A stretch of 64,000 nt of DNA from Hyperoodon ampullatus. Its lineage: Eukaryota > Chordata > Mammalia > Artiodactyla > Ziphiidae. Made by a program: the position numbers and the translations under genes. Positions 38,246 through 49,903 of the stretch are shown piece by piece. Where the stretch lies: NCBI GenBank assembly GCA_949752795.1, contig CATKHW010000065.1, positions 148,501-212,500 on the forward strand. The letters are read 5' to 3'. The notes under the pieces were generated by a model. The model worked only from the letters and a program-made list of their open reading frames with translations. It did not search any database and was not told the origin of the DNA. How positions within the stretch are numbered: the stretch's first letter is position 1; each line of letters opens with the position of its first letter.

Positions 38246-41200
38246 TACAGTGCTCCATGACGCTCGTCATCACAATTATCCATGGTCTTCTCATCACAGT
38301 GCTCCACGGTCTTGCCATCACAATGCTCCATGCACTGGTCATCACAATGCTCCATGTCCCCTGTCATCACAATTCTCCACGTTCTTGGCATCACTATACT
38401 CCATGATACTTCTCATCACAGTGTTACATGTTTTGTCAACACAATTCTCTATGCACTTGTCATCGCAATGCTCCATGACCCCTCTCATAGCAAGCTCCAT
38501 GTGATTGTCATCACAATGCTTCATGAACATGTCATCAAAATTCTCAATGGCCCTTGTTATCACAATGAGCCATGACCCTTGTCATCACAATGCTCCAAGC
38601 CCTTGTCATCAAAATGCTCCATTACCTTTGTCATCACAATCCTCTATGACACTTGGCATCACAATGCTACATTCCATTGTCATTGCAATAGACCATGACA
38701 TATGTCATCACAATGCTCCCTGACACCCTTCTTCACAATACTCCATGACCTTCTCATCACAATGCTCCATGACCTTGTCATCACAATGCACCATGCCCAC
38801 TGTCATCACAATAATCCATGAAACTTGTCATAAAAATGCTCCATGACCCTGTCATCACAATGCTCCATGCCCTTTCATCACAATGCTCTATGACCCCTGT
38901 CATCACAATGCTCCGTGACTCCAGTCATCACAATGCTTCATGACCTTTGTCATCACAATGGTCCATGACCTCGTCATCACAAGGCTCTGTAACCTTTGTG
39001 ACCACAACACTCCATGAACATTTCATCACAATGCTCGGTGACCCTTGTCATCACAATGCTCCATGCCTGTGTCAGCACATTACTCCATGACACATGGCAT
39101 CAAATGTGCCATGCGCTTGTCATCACAATGCTCCACATCGTTGTCATCACAATGCTCCTTAAACCTTGTCAACACAATGCTCCATGCGTTTGTCAGCACA
39201 ATGTTCCATGACCCCTGTCATCACAATGTGCCCTGCGTTTCTCATCACAATGCTCCACAGCCTTGTCATCACAATGCTCCATGCACCTCTCATCAAAATG
39301 CTCTCTCACCACTGATATCACAATGTTCCATCACTAGTCAACACAATACTCCCTCCACCCTGTCATCCCAATGTTCCATGACCCTTGTAACAACAATTCT
39401 CCCTGCCCTTCTCATCACAATGCTCCATGACCCCTGACATCACAATGTTCCATAACCCCTGTCATCACAATGCTCCATGACCCTTTTCATCACAATGCTC
39501 CATGACCCCTAACATCACAATGTTCCATAAACACTGTCATCAAAATGTTCCATGACCCTTTTCATCCAATTGCTCCATGACCCTGTCATCACAATTCTCC
39601 CTGCCCTTCTCATCACAATGCACCACGCCCTTGTCATCAAAATGCTCCATGGCCTATGTCATCACAAAGCTCCATGACCCTTGGAATCACAATGCTCCAT
39701 GCCATTGTCATCACAAAGCTCCATGAAACCTCTCATCACATTGCTCCATGCCGTTGTCATCACAAAGCTCCATGACGCTTGTCATCACAATGCTCCATGC
39801 CCTTGTCATTGCAATCCTCCATGACACATGTATCACTGTGTTCCGTGCCCTTGTCATCACAATGCTCCATGCTCACTCTCATCACAATAATCCATGAAAC
39901 TTTTCAGACCAATGCTCCATGCCCTTGTCATCACAATGCTCCATTACACCTGTCATAACAATGCTCCATGACCCCTGCCATCACAATGTTCTACGGCCTT
40001 GTCATCACAAGACTCCATGATCCTTGTCATCACAATGCTCCAAGACCCCTGTAATCACAATGCTCCATGCCCATGTCATCATAAAGCTCCCTGACGCATG
40101 TCATCAGAATGCTCCATGGCCTTCTCATCACAATACTCCATGCCCTTGTCATCACAATGCTCCAAGACCCTTGTTATTACAATGATCCATGCCTCTTTTC
40201 ATCTCAATGCTCCATGAACCCTGTCATCACAATGCACCATGCCCATCATCATAATGCTTCATGCTATTGTCATCACAATGAAATCAAAATTCTCCATGAC
40301 CTCTCTCATCACAATGCTCCAAACCCTTCTGATCACAATGTTCCATAACACTTGTCATCACAACGCCCCATGACGCTGGTCATCACAATTATCCATGGAC
40401 TTCTCATCACAATGCTCCATGACCTTTGTCATCACAATTCTCAATACACTTGTCATCACAATGCTCCCTGACACTTGTCATCAGTATGCTCATTGAACCC
40501 TCTCATGACAAGTCTCCATGCCTTTTTCATCACAATGATCCATGCCCTTTTCATCACAATGCTTCATGCCATTGTCATCACAATACTCCACAAGCTTGTC
40601 ATCAGAATGCTCCGTGACCCTTGTCATCTCAATGATCCATGACCCCTGTCATCACAATGCTCCATGACACCTGTCATCACAATGCTCGATGCCCCTTGTC
40701 ATTACAGTGCTCCATGATGTTCGTCATCACAATTATCCATGGTCTTCTCATCACAGTGCTCCACGGTCTTGCCATCACAATGCTCCATGCCCTGGTCATC
40801 ACAATGCTCCATGTCCCCAGTCATCACAATGCTCCATGACCCCTGTCATCACAATGCTCCCTACTGCTTGTCATTACAGTGCTCCATGACACTCGTAATC
40901 ACAATTGTCCATGGTCTTCTCATCACAATGCTCCACGCCCTTGTCATCAAAATGCTCCATGACCCTTGTCATCACAATGCTCCATGACCACTGTCATAAC
41001 AATGCTCCATGACCCCTGTCATCACAAGGCTCCGTACCACTTGTCATTACAGTGTTCCATGATGCTCCTCATCACAATTATCCATAGTCTTCTCATCACA
41101 ATGCTCCACGGTCTTGCCATCACAGTGCTCCATGCCTTGGGCATCACAGTGCTCCATGTCTCCGGTCATCACAATGCTCCAAGACCACTGTCATCACAAT

Positions 41201-41750
41201 GCTCTATACCCCTTGTCATTACAGTGCTCCATGACCCTCGTCATCACAATTATCCATGGTCTTCTCATCACAATGCTCCACGATCTTGCCATCGCAATGC
41301 TCCATGCCCTGGTCATCACAATGCTCCATGTCCCCTGTCATCAAAATTGTCCACGATCTTGGCATCACTATGCTCCATGACACTTCTCATCACAGTGTTA
41401 CATGCTTTGTCATCACAATTCTCTATGCACTTGTCATCGCAATGCTCCATGACCCCGTCATAGCAAGCTCCATGTGCTTGTCATCACAATACTCCATGCC
41501 CTTGTCGTCACAATTCTCCATGACCTTTGTCATCACAATGCTCCCTGACACTTGTCGTCAGAATGCTCCCTGAAAACTGTCATGAAAAGGCTCCATGTCT
41601 TTTTCATCACAATGTCCCATGCCATTTTCATCAAAATGCTCCATGTCATTGTCATCAAAATACTCCACAAGCTTGTCATCAGAATGCTCCATGAAACTTG
41701 TCATCACAATGCTCCATGACCCCTGTTATCACAATGTTCCATACCCCTTG
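38241..41750. repeat. Minisatellite higher-order block, copy 2
   Basis: Second copy of the ~3.12-kb block, followed by extra sequence with an additional 'ttacagtg...aattatccatgg' segment near 41,219. The spacing to copy 3 is therefore larger (about 3.48-3.51 kb). Confidence 0.8.
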
Positions 41751-44507
41751 TCATTACAGTGCTCCATGACGCTCATCATCACAATTATCCATGATCCTCT
41801 AATCACAATGCTCCACGGTCTTGCCATCACAATACTCCATGCGCTGTTCATCACAATGCTCCATGTCCCCTGTCATCACAATTCTCCACGTTCTTGGCAT
41901 CACTGTGCTCCATGATGCTTTTCATCACAGTGTTACATGCTTTGTCATCACAATTCTCTATGCACTTGTCATCGCAATGCTCCATGATCCCTGTCACAGC
42001 AAGCTCCATGTGATTGTCATCACAATGCTTCATGAACATGTCATCAAAATTCTCAATGGCCCTTGTTATCACAATGCGCCATGACCCTTGTCATCACAAT
42101 GCTCCAAGCCCTTGTCATCAAAATGCTCCATGACACTTGGCATCACAATGCTCCATTCCATTGTCATCGCAATGGACCATGACATATGTCATCACAATGC
42201 TCCCTGACACCCTTCTTCACAATACTCCATGACCTTCTCATCACAATGCTCCATGCCCTTGTCATCACAATGCGCCATGCCCACTGTCATCAAAATAATA
42301 CCTGAAACTTGTCAAACCAATGCAACATGCCCCTGTCATCACAATGCTCCATGACCTTTCATCACAATGCTCTATGACCCCTGTCATCACAATGCTCCGT
42401 GACTCCAGTCATCACAATGCTTCATGACCTTTGTCATCACAATGGTTCATGCCCTCATCATCACAAGGCTCTGTGACCTTTGTCACCACAGCGCTCCATG
42501 AACATTTCATCACAATGCTCGGTGACCCTTGTCATTCCAATGCTCATTGCCTTTGTTAGCACAATACTCCATGACCCATGGCATCACAATGTGCCATGCG
42601 CTTGTCATCACAATGCTCCACATCTTTGTCATCACAATGCTCCATAAACCTGGTCATCACACTGCTCCATGTACTTCTCATCAAAATGCTCTCTCACCAC
42701 TGATATCACAATGTTCCATCACTAGTCAACACAATACTCCCTCACCCCTGTCATCACAATATTCCATGACCCTTGTCACAACAATGCTACATGCCTTTAT
42801 CATCACAATGCTCCATTCCCCTGACATCACAATGTTCCATAACCCCTGTCATCACAATGCTCCCTGCCCTTCACAACAGAATGCAACACACCCTTGTCAT
42901 CAAAATGCTCCATGACCTTTGTCATCACAAAGCTCAATGACCCTTGTCATCACAATGCTGCTTGCCATTGTCATCACAATGCTCCATGAGCCCTCTCATC
43001 ACATTGTTCCATGCCCTTGTAATCACAGGCTCCATGATGCTTTTCATCACAATGCTCGATGCCATTCTTATCACAATGCTCCATGCGCTTCTCATTACAA
43101 TCCTCCATGACCCATGTATCACAATGTTCCATGCCCTTGTCATCACAATGCTCCTTGCCCCCTCTCATCACAATAATCCATGAAACATTTCAGACCAATG
43201 CTCCATGCCCTTGTCATCACAATGCTCCATTACCCCTGTCATAACAATGCTCCATGACCCCTGCCATCACAATGTTCCACAGCCTTGTCATCAAAAGGCT
43301 CCATGACCCTTGTCATCACAATGCTCCAAGACCCCTGTAATCACAATGCTCCATGCCCTTGTCATCACAAAGCTCCATGATGCATGTCAACAGAATGCTC
43401 CATGGCCTTCTCATTCACGATGTTCCATGCCTTTGTCATCACGATGCTCCAAGACTCCTGTAATCGCAATGCTCCATGCCCCTTTTCATCTCAATGCTCC
43501 ATGAACCCTGTCATCACAATGCACCATGCCCATCATCATAATGCTTCAGGCTATTGTCATCACAATGAAACCAAAATGCTCCATGACCTCTCTCATCACA
43601 ATGCTCCAAATCCTTGAGATCAATATGTTCCATAACACTTATCATCACAACGCCCCATGACGCTCGTCATCACAGTAATCCATGGTCTTCTCATCACAAT
43701 GCTCCATGACCTTTGTCATCACAATACTCAATACCCTTGTCATCACAATGCTCCCTGACACTTGTTGTCAGTTTGCTCCTTGAACCCTGTCATGACAAGG
43801 CTCCATGCCTTTTTCATCACAATGATCCATGCCCTTTTCATCACAGTGCTCCAAGACCGCTGTAATCACAATGCTCCATGCCCTTGTCATCACAAAGCTC
43901 CATGATGCATGTCATCAGAACGCTCCATGGCCTTCTCATCCCAATGCTCCATGCCCTTGTCATCACAATGCTCCAAGACCCCTGTAATCACAATGCTCCA
44001 TGGCACTTTTCATCAGAATGCTCCATGAGACTTGTCATCACAAGGCTCCATGGTCTTCTCATCACAGTGCTCCAGTACCTTGTCATCACAATGCTCCATG
44101 ACCCCTGTCATCACAGTACTCCATGGACATTTTCAGCCCAATGCTCCATGACCTTCTCATCACAATGCGCCATGACCCCTGTCATCACAATGCTCCATGA
44201 CCACTGTCATCACAACGCTCCATGAACCCTGACAACACAATGATCCGGGACTCTTGTCATTAAAATGCTCCATGACCATTGTCATCACAATGATCCATGC
44301 GCTTGTCATCCCAATGCTCCATGACCCCTGTAATCACAATGCTCCGTGATGCTTGTCATCACAGTGCTCCATGAACCTTGTCATCATAATGCTCCTTGCC
44401 TTTGTCAACAAAATGGTACATAATCTTGTCATCACAATTCTCCATGCGCTTGTCATCACAATCCTCCATGACCATTGGGATCACATTGCTTCATGCCCTT
44501 GCCATCT
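41751..44507. repeat. Minisatellite higher-order block, copy 3 (partial)
   Basis: Matches copies 1 and 2 at 'ttacagtgctccatgacgct' (41,757) and 'gacatatgtca' (42,181), then diverges towards the right end, where it breaks off in satellite sequence. Confidence 0.7.
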
Positions 44508-45024
44508 CTCTCTCGCCTTTCTGGTTTTTACAGATATTCGGATGTCCCTTTTGACCGGTGGTAAGTGACAATTCTTTGTAGTGTGGATTTGTATTGCGCG
44601 CTTGCTTGATTGGCCAAAAAGGGCGTATGCGTTTTCTTCTGAATATATTCAGGAGAAAAGGCATACGCCCTTTTTGGCCAAGTGCATCTCTGTCCAAGTT
44701 GGGATGCTTTTCCTGTGCTTTAAAGGCGATTCCAATTTACCTCTTGAAATATGTTTTGTGCAATTCTGCCTCATTTTCAAGTCCGCTTCATTGCCTTCCC
44801 TCAACAGATTTTTGGAAGAGAGTAGTCCTTTATAAGTCTGCAGGTTTGTGAATTGCTGTGCCCCTGAGCTCCAATTTTCAAATCCCATCTTTGTGAGCTG
44901 GCCGCAAATCCACAATTTTGCTTCAGGACCTATACTGGTTCCAGGGGTCGCTATATTGGTCCCCTGTGGGTGGTTGAGGCTTTGGTTAATTCTTCTTCCT
45001 GCCGGGAACTTAGAGTGACATGTG
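44508..45024. repeat. Satellite monomer 17, right part (after the minisatellite)
   Basis: The satellite resumes at 'cgcctttctggtttttacag', equivalent to about position 1246 of a core monomer. It runs through the palindrome to the next phase point at 45,025. Divergence is similar to monomers 15-17. Confidence 0.85.
44609..44682. repeat. Palindrome after the minisatellite
   Basis: 74 bp, core-like (GGGCGTATG against CATACGCCC), with mismatches at 'ttcttctg' in the left arm and 'aaaaggc' in the right. Confidence 0.9.
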
Positions 45025-46763
45025 CCCGTCCAAATGCCTACGTCTACTCTCTGATTGGTTCTCCCTCTTCCCTTTCATCCTCTGCACAATTAGCAAACTG
45101 TGCGAACCAGGAGGTTATAGGGGCTGACTCTCCTAAGTTGGGAGATTGATAGTAAAGCAGTTGGAATGCCAAAGTGGAGCACAAGGAGAGGAAAAATTAG
45201 GAGAGTTTTAGAAACCTTTCACCATCACAGGGTGTCCATTTTCTAGGTTTCCCATACATGTTATAATTGTAGTGATATACCCTTCTACCTGGAGATTTGG
45301 GACACATGGAATGGTGGCATGCATTACTACTTTAAAAGGTCTGCATTTTCTCTCTCAATCTCACCAGTCCTCTCAGTCCCAAGTGTCAGCCTTATGTCTC
45401 ATCCAGCTGTCTTTGCAGATAGGGTCATTCCAGGTTTCATCAGAAACCCTGAAGGAATTGTGTAAGAATTTCGCTGTTTTTTTTGGGTTTTTTGAAATTC
45501 ATTTTTATAATGGGGTTGAGCTGATTTTCACTGACGTGTTTATGCCAGTCTAGACACAATTGATTCCCTTACGGAGACATATCAATACATAGGTTTTAAG
45601 ATTCTTAGTAGTCAGATATATTCCTCTGTGGGGCATAGGGGTGTTGAGTCCCGTTCACTGAGGAAGGTGTAGGTCTTGTCTATTCTGTATTTGGTTTATG
45701 GAATGGTACCTGTGCTAATATCAAACTCTGGTTTTATGCATCACCCCACCTCTCCTTTACCCTGAAGCAGGCATAAGAGATTTTTGCTAAATGTGAGACT
45801 CTGTTCTCTTTCCTAATTCAGTTCATGTGTTGTGATATTGACATTCCCTCTATAAGTGATATCTTATGATAAGATTCTTTTTCTGTGTGACTAATTTCCC
45901 TTAAAATCATCATACCTAAATCCACTCTTTATGCTGCTACTGGCCTTATATACATTGATTTCACGTCTGAGTGATATTCCGTTGTACAAAATTACCACAA
46001 GTTCTTTATGCATTTCTCTTTTTCCTGGGATATTTTAGGTGTACCAAAGTTGAGGTTATTGTATGCAGAGCAGCCCTAAACTTTGGGGTGCCTGTGTCTT
46101 ATTGACATTTAGTCTTCCCTAGTTATATGTCCATGAGTTGAAGTCCCCTTGCTCCGGGGCTTTGTATTTTAGATGTTTTAAAAACAGCATACACTTCTTC
46201 AGAGTGGCTCTTGGATATTTATACCCCACCCATCAGCGTGACTAGGCTCCCTGTTTTCCATGGCCTCTCCTGCATTTCTGGTTTGTACACATTTTTTGGA
46301 TGGCCTTTCTGAGCAGTGGAAATTGAGTCTTCTTTGTTGTGCGGATTTGCATTTCCCTCTTGCTTGGTTGGCCAAAAACTCTGCATGTGTTTTTTTCCTG
46401 AAGATATTCACGAAAAAAACGCGTACACCCTTTTGCCCAACCGCATCATTTTAGAAATTCTGCTGCTTTTCATATGCTTTAAATGTGAGTACAATCTACC
46501 TTTTGAAATCTGTTTCCTGCAATTCTGCCTCTCATTCAGATCCTCTTCGTTACCTTACCTGAATATATTTTTGGACGTTGGTTATCATTTATATCTTTGC
46601 AGGTCTTTGAATTGTCTGCTCCTGAGCTCCATTTTGCAACTCGCTTTTTTTGTGAGCTGGAGGCCAAACCATTGGATTACTTCTGGCCCTATTCTGGTTC
46701 TGGGGAGGCAGGCTGAGCCTTTGGTTAATTCTTCTTCCTAATGGGAAATTAGAGTGACATGTG
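45025..46763. repeat. Satellite monomer 18 (diverged edge)
   Basis: 1739 bp. Order is conserved. The left half is moderately diverged; the right half is strongly diverged ('gtacaaaattacc', 'gtctgagtgatattcc', 'tgtattttagatg'). Confidence 0.88.
46368..46441. repeat. Strongly diverged palindrome
   Basis: The centre survives as 'cctgaagatattcacg' with T-run and A-run inner arms. The outer arms ('actctgcatg' against 'gcgtacaccc') no longer pair well. Confidence 0.75.
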
Positions 46764-47539
46764 CCTGTCAAAAGTCCTACAGCTCATCTCTCATTGGTTC
46801 CCCCGCTTCCCATTTATCCTCTGCACAAATTGCAAACTGTGTGAAACAGGAGGTTAAAGGTGCTGATTCTCCAAGTGGGGAGATTGTTAGTAATGTGGCT
46901 GGAATGGCGAACCCCAGCACCAGGAGATCAAAAATGAGGTGCATTTTAGACACCTTTCCTGAGCACACGGTGTACATTCATCTCGGTTTCCCAGGCATGT
47001 TTTCGCTGTCAGAAGATTCCCTTGAACCTTCAGATTTGGGACCCATGGAATGGGTACCAGGCAGTATTTCTTTAAAAGGTCTGCATTTCCTCACCCAGCC
47101 TCTCTAACATCTCTTAGCATGCATAGCTTCCAGCCTTATATAATCATCCTGCTGTGGGTCTACATGTGTTCAATCCATGTTACATCGTAGCCCTTCAACA
47201 AAAGTTGTAAGAATTTTTGTCTGTCTCACTGTTTTTATAAATAGTTTTAAATTTATTTTTATATTGGTTACAGCTGATTTTCAAAGCTCTGTTTTTTGCT
47301 GCTGTACATCCACTTGATTCATGTACTGTGAGACAACAATAACTTCTTTTTCAGATGCTTACCAGTCATATGTATTATTTTCCAGTGACTTGAGTGGGCT
47401 GAGTGCAGTTCTTTGAGGTACCGTGTAGGCCTTGTCAGTTATTCAATTTGGTACTTGGAATGGTATCTTTGCTAATTTCAACCTCCTGGATAATACCTCA
47501 CCATTCCCCACCTTTCCCATTTAGCAGCCTTATGTCTAT

Positions 47540-48110
47540 TTTCTACATATTTGACTATGTTTCTGTTTTGTAATTTATTTCATGTGTAGCCATTTTTGAT
47601 TCCACCTTTAAGTGACATCTTATGATATGTGTCTTTTTCTTTCTGACATATGTCACTTAGAATGATCGTATGTAACTCCTCCAGAGTTGTTACAACTGGC
47701 CTTATTTCATTGATTTCTGGATGAGTAATATTCCACTCTACATAAGTACCCCATCTCTTTTATCCATTTTATCCTTCCAGGGACATTTAGGTTATATCCA
47801 AGTTGAGGCCCTTTTTAACAGAGAGGTGGTAAACGTTCGGGTGCCTGTTTTCTGTCGATTTTTGTTTTTCCCAAGGTACACGCCCATGAGTGCAAGTGCC
47901 CTATGCTCTGTAGCTCATTTTTTAGATGTTTTAGCAAACACAATACACTTCTCCAGAGTGGCCGTTGGCAAATTACATTTCCACTATCAGCCTCACAGGG
48001 CTCCCTTTTCTCCTCGCCCTGTCCTGCATTTCTGGTGTTTACACTTTATGTGGATGGCCCTTCTGACTGATGTGAAGTGATACATTTTGTGATATTGATT
48101 TCCAGTGCCC
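47540..48110 (-). pseudogene. Ancestral-looking L1 ORF2 end in an edge monomer
   Basis: Antisense L1 ORF2 C-terminus in broken frames. Hallmarks on the + strand are 'gagtaatattccact', 'ttatccattttatcc', 'ggacatttaggtt' and 'caagttgagg', the complement of the L1 ORF2 tail. Compared with the equivalent span of core monomers (816-1335), more positions agree with general L1. There is no intact frame and no catalytic residues. Confidence 0.7.
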
Positions 48111-48118
48111 ACCTGTTG

Positions 48119-48192
48119 GGTTGGATAAAAAGTGTGTATGGCCTTTACTTGAATATATTCAGAAAAAATGCATACACCCTTTTTGGCCAACT
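48119..48192. repeat. Diverged palindrome, rightmost
   Basis: Centre 'gaatatattc' kept. Arms carry GTGTATG against CATACAC, a paired T-A version of the core's C-G pair. The left inner arm ('gcctttactt') has decayed. Confidence 0.8.
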
Positions 48193-48508
48193 GCATCATT
48201 GGCGATGTTCAGCCCCTTTTCTTGTGCTTTAATGGGGAGTCCTTTCTACCTCTTCAAATCTGTTTCCTGCCACTCTCCCTTGCTTACAAGTCCTTTTCTG
48301 TGACTTACCTCAAGACATTTTTCGACGATAGATATTTTCAACTCTGCAGTTTCATGAATTTTAGTGCCCCTGAGTTCCATTTTTCAACTTGTGTTTTTGG
48401 AAACTGGACACAAAACAGCGGGATATCCTCTAGCCCTATTCTGTTTCTGTGGGCAATTCTAGCCTTTGATGAATTTGTCTTCTGGATTGGAAATTAGAGT
48501 GGCATGTG

Positions 48509-48762
48509 CCTGTCCGAACACCTAAGACTTGTCTCTAAATTTTTCTCATCCTTCCGCTTCATCCTCTGGACAAATTCCAAACTGTTTGCAAGAGGATGTT
48601 GACGGTGCTGATGTCCTCAAGTGAGGAGATTGTTAGGAAAGATGCTGGAGGGTTGAACCCGAGCACCAGGCGATGAGGATATGAGGTTCCTTTTCCAAAC
48701 TCTTTCCGATCAAACGGTGTACCATCCTCTAGGTGTGACAGGCATGTTTTAGCTGTAGGAAG
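48509..48762. repeat. Satellite monomer 20, left fragment (array edge)
   Basis: About 250 bp of a highly diverged monomer ('gtgcctgtccgaacacctaag', 'caaattccaaactg', 'tctaggtgtgac', 'gttttagctgtag'). Homology fades near 48,762, taken as the left edge of the non-satellite island. Confidence 0.75.
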
Positions 48763-48974
48763 GGTCCTGTGCATGTAAGGAGAACACCAGGGATTTTTCC
48801 AAATCAGTGCCTCCCCGAACCCCAAACTGGGGAATTTTTAAGCTACGGTTACACGTATGTCCTTTAAGGGCCTTGGGAAATAGGCAGAGCCCAAACTTTA
48901 GATGACTGAAATCTTCAGGGTCAGAAGCGCTCACCATCGGCCTTGCTTAGGTTACATTTTATCTGTCATTGATA
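48763..48974. other. Unassigned sequence
   Basis: About 210 bp in which I recognise no repeat, gene or motif. It lies between the decayed satellite edge and an L1 fragment. Confidence 0.5.
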
Positions 48975-49190
48975 GATGATGTCAATAAAAATATCTATTC
49001 TTTTTCAGATTATTTCCCCTTATAGGTTATTGCAAAATATTCAGTGTAGTTCCCCTGTGCTATACAGTAGTTCCTTGTTGATCTATTTTATACATAGCAG
49101 TGTGTATGTGTTAATCCCAAACTGTTAATTTATCCCTTCTCCTACCTTTCCCCTTTGGTAATAATAAATTATAAGATTTTATACTTCTCA
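48975..49190 (-). mobile_element. L1 3'UTR fragment (antisense)
   Basis: Contains the typical cetartiodactyl L1 3'UTR complement: 'cttttcagatt', 'ttataggttattgcaaaatatt', 'gtgctatacagtag', 'ccttgttgatctatt' and 'gtgtatgtgttaatcccaaac' (family pattern from memory). It is a truncated fragment with no coding part. It is separate from the satellite monomers and looks less altered than they are. Confidence 0.8.
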
Positions 49191-49880
49191 GAAATGGGGT
49201 AGCTGAAAGAGAGGTATCATTTTCAATGGAAAAGCATTCAAAACAAGATTGAAGCTTCAGCCAAGAGTATTCGATGTACATCCATGGAAATAAATCACTT
49301 CATTTCTCTAATGTTGACCTGACAAATAAGACAGACGTCTTCACTGAACTTGCTTATAGGAAAGTGATGGAAATATCAAATGTAAGTCTTAGAAACATCT
49401 TATTTTACCCGAGCATTATACACTGCTCTATGTTAACTACAGTTTGGCTCACACATCTGTTCATTGAAGTTACAATGTTCTCAATTTCTGTTACTGATCC
49501 TCCAGAGTGGACCCCAACAGGAGTCCCCGTGCCCAGTGTCATTGGAGCCAACAGATCAAGACTGAGTTTGGTTCAGAAGCAAAGGAAACATTATTTTGAA
49601 AACAGAATGGAGAGGTGAGAGCGTGCACTCCCCCATGGGCTGTGGGCTGGGCTGCTGTGTAGGGACCCCGGCAGCGTCAGTGGGAGGGAGGGGATGGAGC
49701 TCTCGAGGGCTGCGTTGGCTGCAGCTCAGGCTCTATGCCGCGGAGTCTGCATGGGACCCCGCTAGCTGAGGTGTCGACCCAGCCATTCTGCACTAGGAAA
49801 TCGGGTCTGAAGGGCTGGGTGTGGGACCTCTGCATGCGGAACCCTAGGAGCACGTGAAATTAGACAAAGCACAAAGGAAA
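49191..49880. other. Unassigned sequence, GC content rising to the right
   Basis: A + strand open frame of 114 codons (49,274-49,618) shows no family hallmark I know. The remainder to 49,880 is GC-rich with no recognised motif. It could be flank or part of the adjacent retroviral remnant, possibly its long terminal repeat; I cannot decide from sequence alone. Confidence 0.4.
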
Positions 49881-49892
49881 AACAAGTTAGAC

Positions 49893-49903
49893 TTTATTTT
49901 ATT
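49893..49903 (-). promoter_or_regulatory. Candidate polyadenylation signal (minus strand)
   Basis: 'tttattttatt' gives AATAAAATAAA on the minus strand, two overlapping AATAAA hexamers. It lies just downstream of an 85-codon minus-strand frame (49,899-50,156) and on the same strand as the retroviral pol remnant, so it may mark the 3' end of that element. Confidence 0.4.

Larger units (their letters stand above)
28649..44507. repeat. 15.9-kb minisatellite of 25-bp monomers
   Basis: About 634 tandem copies of a 25-bp unit with the core TCATCACAATGCTCCATG, followed by a variable CCC/CTT/ACC stretch. Length is strongly conserved at 25 bp, with occasional one-base slips. Point variants ('aatgatcc', 'ttacagtg', 'acatatgtca', 'gaaatcaaaat') serve as landmarks and recur with long periods. 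Because 25 is not a multiple of 3, each strand reads through all frames in turn, giving repetitive open stretches that are not genes. I found no gene in it. Confidence 0.97.
46764..48508. repeat. Satellite monomer 19 (edge, most L1-like)
   Basis: 1745 bp, recognisable by order but with many changes. The L1-derived part here is closer to cetartiodactyl L1 than the core is: 'tttatttttatattggttacagctgatttt', split as 3'UTR-like sequence near 47,250, then 'tttttctttctgacatatgtcactta' and 'gatgagtaatattccactctacataagtacc' near 47,640-47,755 (each only partly quoted in family comparisons). Confidence 0.82.

Noticed and set aside
28649..44507. A CRISPR array
   Set aside because: The 25-bp units are contiguous with no unique spacers, vary by point mutation, and lie in mammalian satellite DNA.
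49274..49618. A 114-codon + strand gene
   Set aside because: No recognisable domain, no supporting context and flanked by mobile-element debris; best treated as chance.
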